The position numbers were made by a program, and so were the translations under genes. This document shows, in pieces, positions 11,414 to 21,362 of a stretch of 64,000 nucleotides of DNA (position 1 is the first letter of the stretch; each line of letters begins with the position of its first letter). The DNA is from Ampullaceana balthica (taxonomy: Eukaryota; Mollusca; Gastropoda; Lymnaeidae). The DNA lies in the NCBI GenBank assembly GCA_944989445.1, contig CALYLW010000965.1, positions 62,001 to 126,000 of the forward strand, written 5' to 3'. The notes under the pieces were generated by a model. It searched no databases, was not told the DNA's origin, and saw only the letters and a list, made by a program, of their open reading frames with translations.

Positions 11414-11842
11414 CTTTAAGCCACTCATTTTTCTTGTCTTGGTCATTTTGGTTGCTTTTAGTGTCATCTCTGTGTGTTCTATTAATAGAATCGCCTTTGT
11501 CTCTTACTGCTCCCCTACTCTCACTCCCAGTCTCTCCCAGTTTTTTTTATAAAATCGCCATCAGCAATCCTACATTGTGGATTTGTCATTTATTTATGAG
11601 TAGAATGGCGCCCCTTAACGCTCAATGGGGGCGCCAAAATCATGCTTGCCAACTGATTTGTAATTAATATATTTTCGGAGCTCCAAAATTCAATCTTGCA
11701 AACATATTTGGGATGCATTACTTTACATCAAAGCACAATTAAATAATGAGTTTTAATACTCATTTTGGCGCCCTCTAACGTTGCGCCCGGGGACATATGT
11801 CCCCCCCCTGCCCCCCCCCCTCGCTACGCCACTGTATAGTCG

Positions 11843-12121
11843 TAGTCATGTCATTCCTTGCTGTCAATATGGCTCTCTCCTTTAACCATGACACGTCATA
11901 TTCATGAAGATTTTTTTAGGTTCGGGTAAATATTTTCAAGGAGGCTTTCCAATGTATTCACAAGGTGACAGAGATTTGTAGGAATTTTTTATTTTACAAT
12001 TTTCCTGAATCAAGGTGCCATCTCCTATACTCATTAGAAGAGAAGAGAAATCCCCGTCTTTTTTGTCGCCATTCAAATGAACCCTCCTGTTTATTTTTAA
12101 GGTAACAACATTGATTTGTGG
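11843..12121 (-). pseudogene. Helitron helicase, middle segment (degenerate)
   Basis: In translation, a P-N-L block is followed by GERAILTARNDM, which corresponds to the conserved ERAILAPKN block of Pif1-like helicases in Helitrons. Stops and frame changes are present. It continues from the helicase core at 12122-12835 and leads into the fragment on the far side of the hAT. Confidence 0.65.
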
Positions 12122-12835
12122 TCATATGTAGGAAGACTTCAGACATGCCTTAACTTCGTCAGCGCGTGTTCCTCTGGGTACGATTTGTAAGGTTTGCCGG
12201 AAGTCTCCAGCTAACAACACTGTCAAGCCACCCATAACTTTGTTGGTGTTTCGGATGTCTTGGAGTGTCCTGTCCAAAGCCTCAATACCTCCTCTGCGTG
12301 CCATTGTGCATTCATCCAAGACAATTAGCTGACAATGCCATAGTACTTCAGCCGTGTTGCTCTGCTTAGATATGTTGCACATTGGAGATTCAATATCGCT
12401 GATGTTCAAAGGCAGCTTAAAAGCTGAATGAGCTGTACTGCCACCCTCAAGAAGAGTCGCTGCGATGCCAGAAGAAGCCACAGCTATGGCATTGTTACCT
12501 TCTGCTCGGATTTTTGCAAGAAGAAGGTTTATAAGAAATATCTTGCCAGTTCCTCCTGGAGCATCCAGGAAAAACACCGTGCCAGTGCCCGAGTCAACAC
12601 TTCTCGTGACTTGCTCATAAACTGTATTTTGGTCACTGTTAATTAACATCTCGTTATTTGTAACTGTATTGGCCAACTGTGAGGTGTTGTAAGATGTCTC
12701 TCTGAAGTACTCTGGATTTGAAGTTACTCCTGTTAGTTCTTTCAAAGGTGATGACAAACCGTAATGTTTAAGAGATTTACCTCCAATATCAATCACATAG
12801 TTTTCAAGCAACTGTAGACACTCGTTATAAATCAA
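12122..12835 (-). pseudogene. Helitron Pif1-like helicase core
   Basis: This 237-aa open stretch holds the helicase core of a rolling-circle transposon. Walker A is DAPGGTGK (residues 91-98), followed by a SSGIAATLL block (121-129), a GSTAHSAFKLP block (132-142), Walker B VLDEC (172-176) and LAGDFRQ (208-214). In Helitrons this enzyme unwinds DNA while an HUH nuclease nicks the ends. Upstream and downstream parts are in other frames and the HUH nuclease domain is missing, so it is a relic. The residue after GGTGK is Ile where Thr or Ser is usual, consistent with decay. Confidence 0.85.
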
Positions 12836-12976
12836 ATGAGACTATTTTCTACTTCTGTTCCCTTATGAGCTCTTTCAGTCTGTCTCCAAACATCTTCTGA
12901 TTGGCTCTCTTTATGTTTTTCCCATAGGCTTAATGGGTTTTCCATTTGGCAGAACACCAGCATGACCCCAAAGAAT

Positions 12977-13254
12977 TCACTGATCGTTTAAGGTGACCGA
13001 GATATAGGGCAGCTTCCTGTAGAGTCTCCTCCCAGTTGATATCGTCATGTAACAAACCATGTGGCCTGCAGGCCGAATTATAGATTTATAGGTTGGATTT
13101 AAGACACCACCAACTGTTCTCAGACATTCAAAAGACGTGGGACCTTTGATTTCGTTGATCAGCAGCCGATGAAGCAAATCCACAATAAGCTTTTTTGAGC
13201 CAAACAATTTGTTTTCGTTTGAATCGCTTGTCATTATTGGGATCGTAACTAGAA
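12977..13254 (-). pseudogene. Helitron linker between nuclease and helicase
   Basis: A block reading GPTSFECLRTVGG, then a PTYKS stretch, matches the conserved region just N-terminal to the helicase in Helitron proteins. Frameshifts connect it with 12835. Upstream it is joined directly to the N-terminal repeat region, with no HUH motif between, which implies an internal deletion near 13250. Confidence 0.65.
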
Positions 13255-13517
13255 ACAGCTTCTCTATGTACTTGTGAATTGTTCTGCGTGTATTTACTGA
13301 CAGCGTCTCTATGTACTTTCGGATTTACCTGCGAGTATTTACTTACAGCGTCTCTATGTACTTGTGGATTGGCCTGCGAGTATTTACTGACAGCGTCACT
13401 ATGTATTTGTGGATTTTTCTGCAAGTATTTGACAGCTGCGTCACGAAATAGTTTCCGTCTAGCTGCATCAGAAAATCTACCATGACCTTTGACACGCCTC
13501 CTTTTTACTGGATTCAC
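13255..13517 (-). pseudogene. Helitron-like N-terminal basic/repeat region
   Basis: It starts at an ATG with a basic segment (KRRRVKGHGR), followed by four or five copies of a ~16-residue repeat of the form (N)PQVHRDAVSKYSQ. Repeats of this kind occur at the N-terminus of some animal Helitron proteins. The DNA behind them is a ~48-bp tandem repeat (13265-13440). The frame then runs out of register with the downstream linker. Confidence 0.6.
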
Positions 13518-13559
13518 ATATACGCAGTGTTGTACTCACAATCAGTTTGAGATTCGTAT

Positions 13560-14940
13560 TTTTGTTTCAATTACGTCAGTAATTCTAGGGCTTGGTGTGT
13601 TAAAGTGACATTCGGCTTCTGTCAAGCGTTGTAGGCATAAAACCGGTTTCATTAACCGGAATCTTTGGGAAATTGTTGAGTACACTTCCGTGATGTTAAC
13701 AGGCAAACAAATATTTAAATTATCACATACTTGGGGCCAGGGGCCCAAATGAAGTTTTTTCCTTAATGAGCTATATAAAAACGTAAAATCACTAATTCTC
13801 CCATTTCCTGTGTAGGTAGAAGCATGAAACTTTGGGTAGTTGTTAAGTAAAATTTCGAGATGGTAAAAGGTAAAACAATTATATAAATTATGATTTACTG
13901 GGGACCGGGGGCACAAATGTAGTTTTTTTTCTTATATTTAAAACTTACTCATCACTATTTCTCCAATTTCCCGTGAAGGTAGAAGCATAAAACTTTGGGA
14001 ACTTGCTGAGTACACTCTTATGACGATAATTAGCGAAAAAGAATTTATAACTTCCACTCATGGTAGTCCGGGGGTCGTGTAGGTAGAAGCATGAAACTTT
14101 GGAAAGTTGATGAGTACCTTTCCGCAATTGTAGTTGTAAGAGAATTTTAAAATTCACACTCATGAGGGCTGTGGGGCCATAAACTTTCTTTCCCTCTTAT
14201 ATTTATTGCCTATATAAAATATGGAATTCACTAATTCTCCTATTTCCCGAGTAGGCAGAATCATGAAACTTTGGGAAGTTGTCGAGTACAAACATGCGAT
14301 GTTAACGGGCGAAATCATATTTAATTTATCACATACTGGGGGCAGGGGGCCAAAATGAAATTTTTTCCTTAAAAAGCTTTATAAAAGCTGAAAATCACAA
14401 ATTATCATATTTCCCGTGTAGCTAGAAGCATGAAACTCTGAGTAGTTGATAAGTACACTTCCGCGATGGTAACAAGTGAAAACAATATTTAAATTATCAC
14501 GTACTGGGGGCCGGGGGCCCAACTATAGTTTTTTTCTTATATAAAAATCTGACTCATCACTATTTCTCCAACTTCCCGTGAAGGTAGAAGCATGGAACCT
14601 TGGGAAGTAGTTAAGTAGTCTCTCGCGACGATAACTGGCGTAAAAGATTTTTAAAATTCACACTCATGGGGGCCAAAAAGTTTTTTTCCTTATATTGGCT
14701 ATATAAAAATAAAAAATCACTAATTCTCCTATTTCGCGAGTAGGTACAAGAATGAAACTTTGGGAAGTTGTAAAGGAAAACTTCCGCGATGTTAACAGGC
14801 AAAAAATATTTAAATTATCACATACTTGGGGCCAGGGGCCCAAATGAAGTTTTTGTCCTTAATGAGCTATATAAAAACGTAAAATCACTAATTCTCCCAT
14901 TTCCCTTTGAAGTAGAAGTATGAAAATTTGGGTAGTAGGG
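13560..14940 (+). repeat. tandem array of ~165-bp monomers (cluster 1)
   Basis: About eight monomers are recognised by GTAGGTAGAAGCATGAAAC, then TTTGGGAAGTTG, GAGTACACTTCCG, a G-rich TGGGGGCCAGGGGCC tract, and TATATAAAA. Three monomer subtypes alternate in order, giving a ~490-bp higher-order period; the period is longer where a subtype is repeated. Monomers read on the plus strand, opposite to the adjacent helicase ORF. Related clusters are at 25950-26640, 50215-51000 and 55385-55850. Reading frames here are repeat artefacts. Confidence 0.85.
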
Positions 14941-15250
14941 TCATTCACTGTAAAAAATCTTACCGTAAAATAGCGATTGCTTCTCGTGTACTAGCTGCCA
15001 TTAACTAAGCGCTTTTAACGGTAACTTACCGCAGCGATAACTTATCGTTTTTGGCTTAACGTTATTTTACGGCGGAATGTCGTAAACTCTTAGGATACCG
15101 TTAACGTTAAGTTAACGTTATTTTTAAAAAAAAACGATAACCACCCCCCCTCCATTTTAGGGCAGCCCCCACCCTCATTAATACAGCCCTTGTTTTAACA
15201 TTAGCTACTAATAAGCAATACAAACTGGACGCAAATAAATGAGATAAGTA
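14941..15250. other. unclassified TE-like sequence, palindrome-rich
   Basis: It starts with CACTGTAAAAAATCTTACCG and contains several TTAACGTTA palindromes. It truncates the monomer array at its left edge. A related CACT...AAAAAAT edge occurs beside the monomers at about 25690-25940. No gene is seen. Confidence 0.3.
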
Positions 15251-15271
15251 TTTTAAAAATTAATACATTTT

Positions 15272-15277
15272 TTTATT
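15272..15277 (-). terminator. AATAAA polyadenylation signal
   Basis: A canonical signal on the minus strand, 31 bases after the predicted stop codon of the terminal exon at 15309-15436. Confidence 0.55.
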
Positions 15278-15308
15278 AAGTCCATTCAGGTCATAACAGT
15301 ATCAACAT

Positions 15309-15436
15309 TCATCTTTGTGTACATTCAAAGTCTGAGAGATCTCTTATTACGCTTGCAACTTTTCTGCTAACGCCTTCTTCTGTTGCTTTTCCTTTACTGG
15401 GTGTGCTGCTGCCATTTTCTTTTATCTTGCATCCAC
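15309..15436 (-). CDS. terminal exon of candidate host gene
   Basis: An acceptor (TTCAATTAG) is followed by an open frame of 41 codons ending in TGA. The peptide begins GCKIKENGSS, is basic and Ser/Lys-rich in the middle, and ends with an IRDLSDFEC block. I recall a similar ending, following a YYTFN...LEFIQR block, in a group of uncharacterised animal proteins often tied to transposon-like multicopy genes; this is from memory and unchecked. The exon phase requires one extra small exon between it and 16832, which I could not place convincingly. Confidence 0.45.
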
Positions 15437-15449
15437 CTAATTGAAAAAG

Positions 15450-16800
15450 AAAGGAATAAAAGGTTTATTAAATTCTGTAACTGAAAATACATTTAAAGAA
15501 AAGCTTAAAATGTAAAAACACACAATACATTGATAGCAGTTAGTGTTTTTGAAAATTACATGTTCAACCAGAGCATTTCAAAGCATCCAAGGTTGAATAC
15601 AAAACCAGTCATTGTCATAAAAATGTGTAAATATAAAAGAATTAAAACCATTTCATAATTTAAAAAAAAATTTTTTGTTTAAATTTTTTTTATATATCTA
15701 CATTTTTTAAAAATTTATTTATTTTTTTTTAATTTTTTTTTAATTTTTAAAAAAAAATTATTATTTTTTTTTAATAAATTTTTTATTATATTTTTAAAAA
15801 AAAATAAATTAAAAAAAAATTGAAGGTTTTCTTAAAATGGGCAAGAAAAACTTGATAAATTAAAAGTAATAAAACTTTAAAAAATATTTTAAATAATTGG
15901 TGAAAAAACTTAGTTATTTCAGCTTCCAAGAGAAAGCTGCTTCTCAAAAAACAGCTTTGCTATAAGTTTCTTGTTGGCTGAATAAAAGGGCACACATAGA
16001 TGGGTTAATGAATACTAAACCTCCTTGGCTAAGATTTCAACAAAGAAGTATAACAATAATAACATGACTAGAAGAAAACGATTCAGAAGACAAAGTAGAA
16101 AAAAGACAACACAAAATTTAGTTTATTAACGTTTAAAGCCCCATAAGGTTTTCGGTAAACTTCCGCCTCAGTCCCGTAAGGATTTCCCTTTAATTGCGAT
16201 CAACTGGTTATTCAATTTAAAAAAATTACGGAAAATGTATTTATATTATTATTATCACACTGACTTCATCTTTTAGGATAAGAATGGTTCTTTTATGTAT
16301 CCAAAAGACCGACTTGAGTTTAATACTAATTTTATCTGTATAATACTATTATATTTACAAAAAAGCATAGCAAAATCACATCTTCATTTTTTTATTTAAA
16401 AACAAAACAAAACAAAAACACGCACAACTTCGCGAATGGAGCGATAACACTAGCAAAGGCAACCGTCGCCATTTCCGGAAGTCGACTAAAGCTTCTCTCA
16501 CTAAATGAAGAATTTCTTTTTTTTATGATCTCATTACTAAAGAGAGTGCCATCGAGGCGCGCATTACCGCGCTTTGGGATTAGAGACAAGGCGCGCATTA
16601 CCTCGCTTTTGGGCATTAAACGTTGAAATTATCTATATAATCTGGAAAGAGCCTTTACTAGTTAATCTTAGCATCTGCAACCATAAGGCGGAGAGGGACG
16701 CATACCAGATAGTTAAAAACTTGTTCATAGAGGGAAAATTAATTGTGGAAAAAAAGGAAAATTAGAGTAAATACTTCTGAAATGAAATTTACAAATACGT
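15450..16800. other. presumed intron of the candidate host gene
   Basis: AT-rich with homopolymer runs. It includes a GC-richer patch at 16420-16620 with a ~36-bp imperfect direct repeat (GGCGCGCATTACC). On the minus strand an ATG follows CTTCCGGAA, resembling a promoter or first exon, but nothing confirms it. The missing penultimate exon should lie in this interval. Confidence 0.35.
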
Positions 16801-16831
16801 TTAATCACATATGAAAACATAAATTTCTAAC

Positions 16832-17003
16832 CTTTGCAAAAACTCCAAAGTTGAGATTGCTTCTGTATCATATTTAATGTTGAATGTGTAATAGGCACCG
16901 CAGAGGCAACCAACAGCCTTTAGAAAATCATTCTCATCAGCATGGATGACTACTTTGCCATCAATGGAAAGCATCCAGTCCTCAACTCCCATGAGACTGT
17001 TAC
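16832..17003 (-). CDS. internal exon of candidate host gene
   Basis: 172 nt, acceptor TTTCTAG and donor AAAG|GTTAG. It encodes a block starting GNSLMGVEDWMLSIDGKVVI and containing YYTFNIKYDTEA and STLEFLQR. Its 5' phase joins exactly to the exon at 17197-17263. This WMLSIDGKVV...YYTFN...LEF-QR layout is one I associate with uncharacterised animal proteins. It could be a host gene or a multicopy retrogene or TE-captured gene. No function is assigned. Confidence 0.55.
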
Positions 17004-17196
17004 CTAGAAACAAAATAACAATTTACTAGTGCAAAACATTAAAACCATGTAAGTCTTACCCTAAGACAAGGGTATTCAAATGAAAGCAACTTTTCACGTT
17101 TTATTTTAAAAAATTAATGTGAAAACGTGAGCTATATTTAAAAAAATAAAGGAAACCAAAAAAAAAGTGTTTAAATTCACTAAATATTTCACATAC

Positions 17197-17263
17197 CCCT
17201 TAGAATTAGATGAGGTGTAGGGGGCAAAGATTTTTCTTCAATTTCCTCCACAGTGCTGGCAGG
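17197..17263 (-). CDS. internal exon of candidate host gene
   Basis: 67 nt, acceptor TTTTAAAG and donor GG|GTATGT. It encodes PASTVEEIEEKS then LPPTPHLILR plus one base. Phase 0 at its start matches the end of the exon at 17839, and phase 1 at its end matches the exon starting at 17003. Agreement at both ends argues for a real spliced gene. Confidence 0.55.
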
Positions 17264-17536
17264 CTTTAAAAAAAATAAGAAATAGTACAAATCAAATCAT
17301 GGTACAACAAAAGTCAAAGGGTATCTGTAATACACTCCCAAAGAACTTTTTGACTTGAAGATATTCACTTAACTTTCAATAAAACTTGTAACCCTATAAA
17401 ATTAAGTAGAGTCATTGAGATGGGATAATAGAATATTTTATATTTTAATATATAGAAATTACTCAAACCTCAATTTTACTGATATGTAGGACAAAGAATA
17501 ATACATAAAAATAAAATTTAACTATGAAACATATTA

Positions 17537-17650
17537 ACCTTAGAATAACAAGGTTCTATGTAAACTTTTGGTCAAACCAAGATATTGGCGTTTGAAAATT
17601 TGATATTATGTAGGGCCATATAGAATTAGAACCTTCAGTTATTCTAAGGT
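17537..17650. repeat. short palindromic (hairpin) repeat in an intron
   Basis: ACCTTAGAATAAC plus AAGGTTCTA at 17537-17558 recurs inverted at 17620-17650, with small insertions, around a ~60-bp core. It may be a tiny MITE or a stable RNA hairpin within the intron between the exons at 17263 and 17839. Confidence 0.55.
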
Positions 17651-17838
17651 GGCGATATGTAAGCAAAATCTAAATTAACAAACAAGATGCTATTTCCACT
17701 TACTTTACTTATGATTTAAAACAAAAATATTGTAGCACTCTTGAGTAAAATCAGAATACAATCTCACATGTTAAATAAGTGTAATTATGACATAATTATT
17801 AATCACAAAAATAAGCTTTCAAAATAAAATCAACTTAC

Positions 17839-17914
17839 CATTTCAATATGAAGTCCGAATATTGAACACTTTATCTTGGTATTATATCCACTGTGACATT
17901 GTACGCCTTGACTA
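17839..17914 (-). CDS. internal exon of candidate host gene, interrupted by a LINE
   Basis: The exon ends in a strong donor (ATG|GTAAGT) and reads GVQCHSGYNTKIKC...GLHIEM into it in phase 0. Upstream, at 17914, a LINE begins. The 11-bp duplication CGCCTTGACTA on both sides (17904-17914 and 19170-19180) shows that the LINE inserted here. The 5' remainder of the exon is presumably at 19170-19212. Confidence 0.45.
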
Positions 17915-19169
17915 TTGTATGGCATCTGTCCGTCTACGAAAGACGATAGATTTATCTTTATTATCTGCAGCTCTTGGTGTGGCTGATGAGACCAATCCTT
18001 GAGTGGCAGTCTCTTCTGCATGACAAACACACGAAAGCAGTGGGGCAGTGTTTCCTGGCCTTTCTCCTCGCTCTTTTCCCGACTGCTTCTGCCCTAGTTT
18101 GCTCCTCTGCTCTTAGTGATCCTTCTTTCACTATAGCCCGCCACATGGACCTATCCTCTGCCAGGTTTTCCCAGTTTTGTATATCAATGTTGGCTACTTT
18201 CATGTCTCTCTTGCATATGTCCACGTATCTGAGACATGGCCGACCAACCGACCTTTTTCCTGTCGCCAGCTCGCTGTAGAGCACATCCTTGGGTATGCGA
18301 CCACTTTGCATCCTCTTGACGTGTCCAAGCCAACGGAGGCGTCTTTGGCTTAATATTGCTGCAATACTACTCATGCTTGCTTGAGCCAGGACCTCTGTGT
18401 TGGGGACTTTCTCTTGCCATTTGATGTCTAGGATGCGGCGCAGGCATCTGAGGTGGAAGCTATTGAGCCTTCTTTCATGCCTGGTATAGGTGGTCCAAGA
18501 CTCGCATCCATAGAGGAGTGTGCTCAGTACGCAGGCCTGGTATACCTGCAGCTTAGTCCTTGCTGTGAGTTTGGCATTGGACCAGACTCTTTTGTACAGT
18601 CTAGCCATAACAGTTGCTGCCTTCCCTATCCTGCTACTTATCTCATCTTCTAGTGAGAGGGTGCTCGAGATGTTCGATCCCAGATAAGTAAAACTGTCAA
18701 CAGCATCCAGGTTGCAGTCATCAATGGTGATAGTCGGGAGAGAGGCAGCATCCTGTGCCATAATGTTGGTTTTCTTTATACTTATGGTCAGGCCAAACTC
18801 TTTGCAGGCAGCGGAGAAGCTGGATACAAGGTTCTGCAGGCCGTCTGCTGTGTGGGATATTAAGGCGGCATCGTCTGCAAATAAGAGCTCGCGCAGCAAA
18901 ATCTTCCTTATTTTGGTTTTTGCTTTAAGTCGGGCAATATTGAATAATCTCCCGTCAGCTCTGGTGTGTATGTATATCCCCTCGCTGTTGTTCTTGAAGG
19001 CATACTGGAGTAAGATGGAAAAGAATATTGCGAATAGAGTAGGTGCCAACACGCAGCCTTGCTTTACTCCACTACTTACTGGGAAAGCCTCGGAGGTGGC
19101 ACCGTTATAGCACACTGTGCCCTGCATGTTTTCGTGGAATTGCTTGATGATGTTAAGCAGATGTGTTAT
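17915..19169 (-). mobile_element. 5'-truncated non-LTR retrotransposon (RTE-like), open RT C-terminal half
   Basis: A long open frame (ORF 17961-19199, 412 codons including about 10 codons of target DNA) encodes the C-terminal part of a LINE reverse transcriptase. It has GVKQGCVLAPTLF at 44-56, FADD at 107-110, thumb and linker blocks (LLYGCESW, RLRWLGHVKRM, RWLGHV), and a C-terminal CLSCRRDCHSRIGL...C zinc-finger-like end at 391-412. Finger and endonuclease regions are absent. It shares its 3' end (GTCT...GACGGA.AGATGCC) with the copies at 33918 and 44240. The perfect 11-bp target duplication and intact frame indicate a fairly recent insertion. The clade is not firmly assigned. Confidence 0.85.
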
Positions 19170-19212
19170 CGCCTTGACTAATCTGTAATCAAAGACCACC
19201 TTATTTCTCTAT
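19170..19212 (-). other. 5' part of LINE-interrupted exon / duplicated exon fragment
   Basis: An acceptor-like CCATTTCAG is followed by a segment with GGTCTTTGATTACAGA, identical to part of the exon at 19582-19682. This suggests a local exon-edge duplication. The reading frame into the LINE-split exon is ambiguous. Confidence 0.3.
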
Positions 19213-19581
19213 TATCTGAAATGGAAAGTGAAAAAAAAAGAACTTTATGATTAAAACAAATCTGATAACTGCACAGCTAGTAAGAGATCTAAATGCTCTG
19301 ATTGATTTTTAGTCTTAGCCAAAATACAAATTATATATTATCTAGTTTTGACAAAATTAGGGTGACAATAATCTTAACCAACACCTTAATAATAATAAAA
19401 AAATGTTAAATCTCTAACTAACGTTTAAATGTACACATGGTTTAAATATCTCAACTGGCATTAGAACCAAAATTTATTACCATGATTTATAAACTGATAA
19501 ATTTTGTTAAGACTGATACTTATTTATAATATAACTTAAAATCAGCAGAACATTCAATTTGAAAACATTCAAACTTAACAC

Positions 19582-19682
19582 CTTTCATGACAGACCTTAA
19601 AGTGGTTATCCATCTTTTTATTGTATGCAATGGTCATTCTGTAATCAAAGACCTCCCCTTTTGTTATTGTAAAAGACAGAAC
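19582..19682 (-). CDS. possible upstream exon of candidate host gene
   Basis: 101 nt with acceptor CAAATTTCAG and donor GAAAG|GTGTTA, open throughout. It encodes VLSFTITKGEVFDYRM, then a Lys/Asn-rich stretch. The joint to the LINE-interrupted exon does not give one clear phase, so membership in the same transcript is uncertain. Confidence 0.35.
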
Positions 19683-19689
19683 CTGAAAT

Positions 19690-20147
19690 TTGAAGTAAAA
19701 ATAATTAACTAAATGATTACAAATAACAATTTTCCTTTTGTTACAGAATTTATACATGTGTAACATAACTACATACCTATTAAAAATTAAGAAAATGTAA
19801 ACAGTTTTTAATATAATTAGACTACATCTACTTAATTCTGTATAATAATATTAAAAGACATGAAAAATATTCTGCATATAAATATTTATATGCCATACAC
19901 TGACTTTAAAGTTGACAAATGATAAATTCTCGTAACTTTTTCTAGTCTCATACTTTCATTACTGTTTAATTTAAAATGTATTAATACTTACATATCGGTA
20001 GTGGTAATGTTAAAGCATATAATTTGCCAAGACTTGTATTGTTCAGTTAGTTTAACCTAGACTCCCTGTTTCATGTGATCTTTACCAAGTTTTTTTGAAA
20101 ATATGTCATAGATGTCAGGAAGAGTCCTAACTTACATAAACTTAAGG
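19690..20147. other. AT-rich non-coding stretch
   Basis: No supported gene or element was seen. Confidence 0.4.
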
Positions 20148-21362
20148 TATTAGTAAGCGTTATTAAACTTAAGCGTTATTCGCACGGTTTTGGCAGTGCA
20201 AATAATGCCCAACATTATCCGCACGGTAAACCGTGCGGACAATGCCTAGCGTTATTCGCACTGCCGCACGATTTTGACTGTGAGAATGATGCCAAACTTT
20301 ATCTAAAGGCCTTAGACTTGGGTAATGCATATAAAAATGATAATAAAAATTAACAAATAATACTAACAGTCACTGTTACTGACTCTTACTTTAAATTTTA
20401 AAATTTTGACCGTGAGAATAATGTCGAACAAATTCAATTGTCATTTTAACCGTCTTTCAAGTGTCTGGAATCTTATATTTGTATCCATTTTAGCAATAAT
20501 CTGAGCGGACCTGCATATCGTTTGTTAATGATTAATCATTAATTAATTAATTAGTAATACTGCAGATTTAGCTGACATAAAACTATACTTTTATTAACTG
20601 TTCCAGTGCAATCAACTTTGTATTTTTATTCTGTATAATTATGAAGTAACTTTTTATTAACTTTCATACATAATATTTAATTGGACGAGACTCTGTAATG
20701 AAAAAGAATAATTATTATTCTCCCCAAAACTAGCATTGTACCTGTGGTCAACATAAATCCATTAAGTTAATTTAAAGCATGAAAAAACGAAAGACGATAC
20801 AATGGTATAGCCAGTATAGCATAAAAATTTTAAAGTGAGAGTCTGTAACAATGACCATTAGAAACAGAATAGATAAGACAGGCATGGATGGGGGAAAAAT
20901 CAAATGTTTCTGGGAAAGCGCCTGCTTGTGCGTTTGCAAACATCCTCACTGTGGTTGTAACCCCCCCCCCTTTTTCAGTAAGACTGTCCTAGGATTCGAT
21001 CCGCTTACCAGTACCATTATGATAAATTGAACTAAGCTAGATTAACCACTCAACTGGAGAAGCTGATGAAAATATTTGTTATTTAAAACTTATAAGTAAC
21101 TATCATTAAATGCACACTAATAAATTTTTATGGCAATGGTACTTTAAAATTTCACCAATCATGAAATTGTAATATGTGTTAGCATATAAATTACACATTT
21201 TAGCCTAAATCGAGTGATATCGGCCATTATTTTGTCTACACCGGGCGCGTTTTTTTTTCATCGTGACCAGCCACTATAAGTAAGACGCAGACGACCCGTG
21301 CAGATAATATCAGCATTATCCGCACGGCCAAAACAGTGCGAATAATCACTTCGTAAACTTAA
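20148..21362. mobile_element. TTAA-flanked inverted-repeat element, non-autonomous
   Basis: Both ends begin at TTAA and carry inverted GTTATTCGCAC(G/T)GTTTTGGC(A/C)GTGC segments (left about 20168-20222, right about 21318-21362), with GTGCGGATAAT blocks repeated inside. The TTAA flanks suggest a piggyBac- or Kolobok-like target preference. There is no transposase and the core is AT-rich. Confidence 0.55.

Larger units (their letters stand above)
8893..11834 (-). mobile_element. hAT transposon (ZMYM1-like transposase type), 2.9 kb
   Basis: The left end is CAGTGGCGTAGC and the right end is its inverted counterpart GCTACGCCACTG, flanked by a perfect 8-bp direct duplication TATAGTCG (8885-8892 and 11835-11842). 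Eight-bp duplications and CAGTGG-type termini are diagnostic of hAT. It carries a decayed minus-strand transposase and a nested MITE, and it interrupts a Helitron helicase relic. Confidence 0.92.

Noticed and set aside
13265..13440. CRISPR-like spaced repeats
   Set aside because: The ~48-bp periodicity is a coding tandem repeat in a Helitron protein in a eukaryotic genome; there are no spacers of constant unique type.
13542..14802. Several minus-strand frames with similar KFHAST-type peptides
   Set aside because: They are translations of the 165-bp tandem monomers, broken at each monomer edge.
16440..16620. Promoter and first exon on the minus strand (CTTCCGGAA then ATGGCGAC)
   Set aside because: Attractive context, but the frame is short, has no clear donor and lies inside what looks like an intron; kept only as a note.
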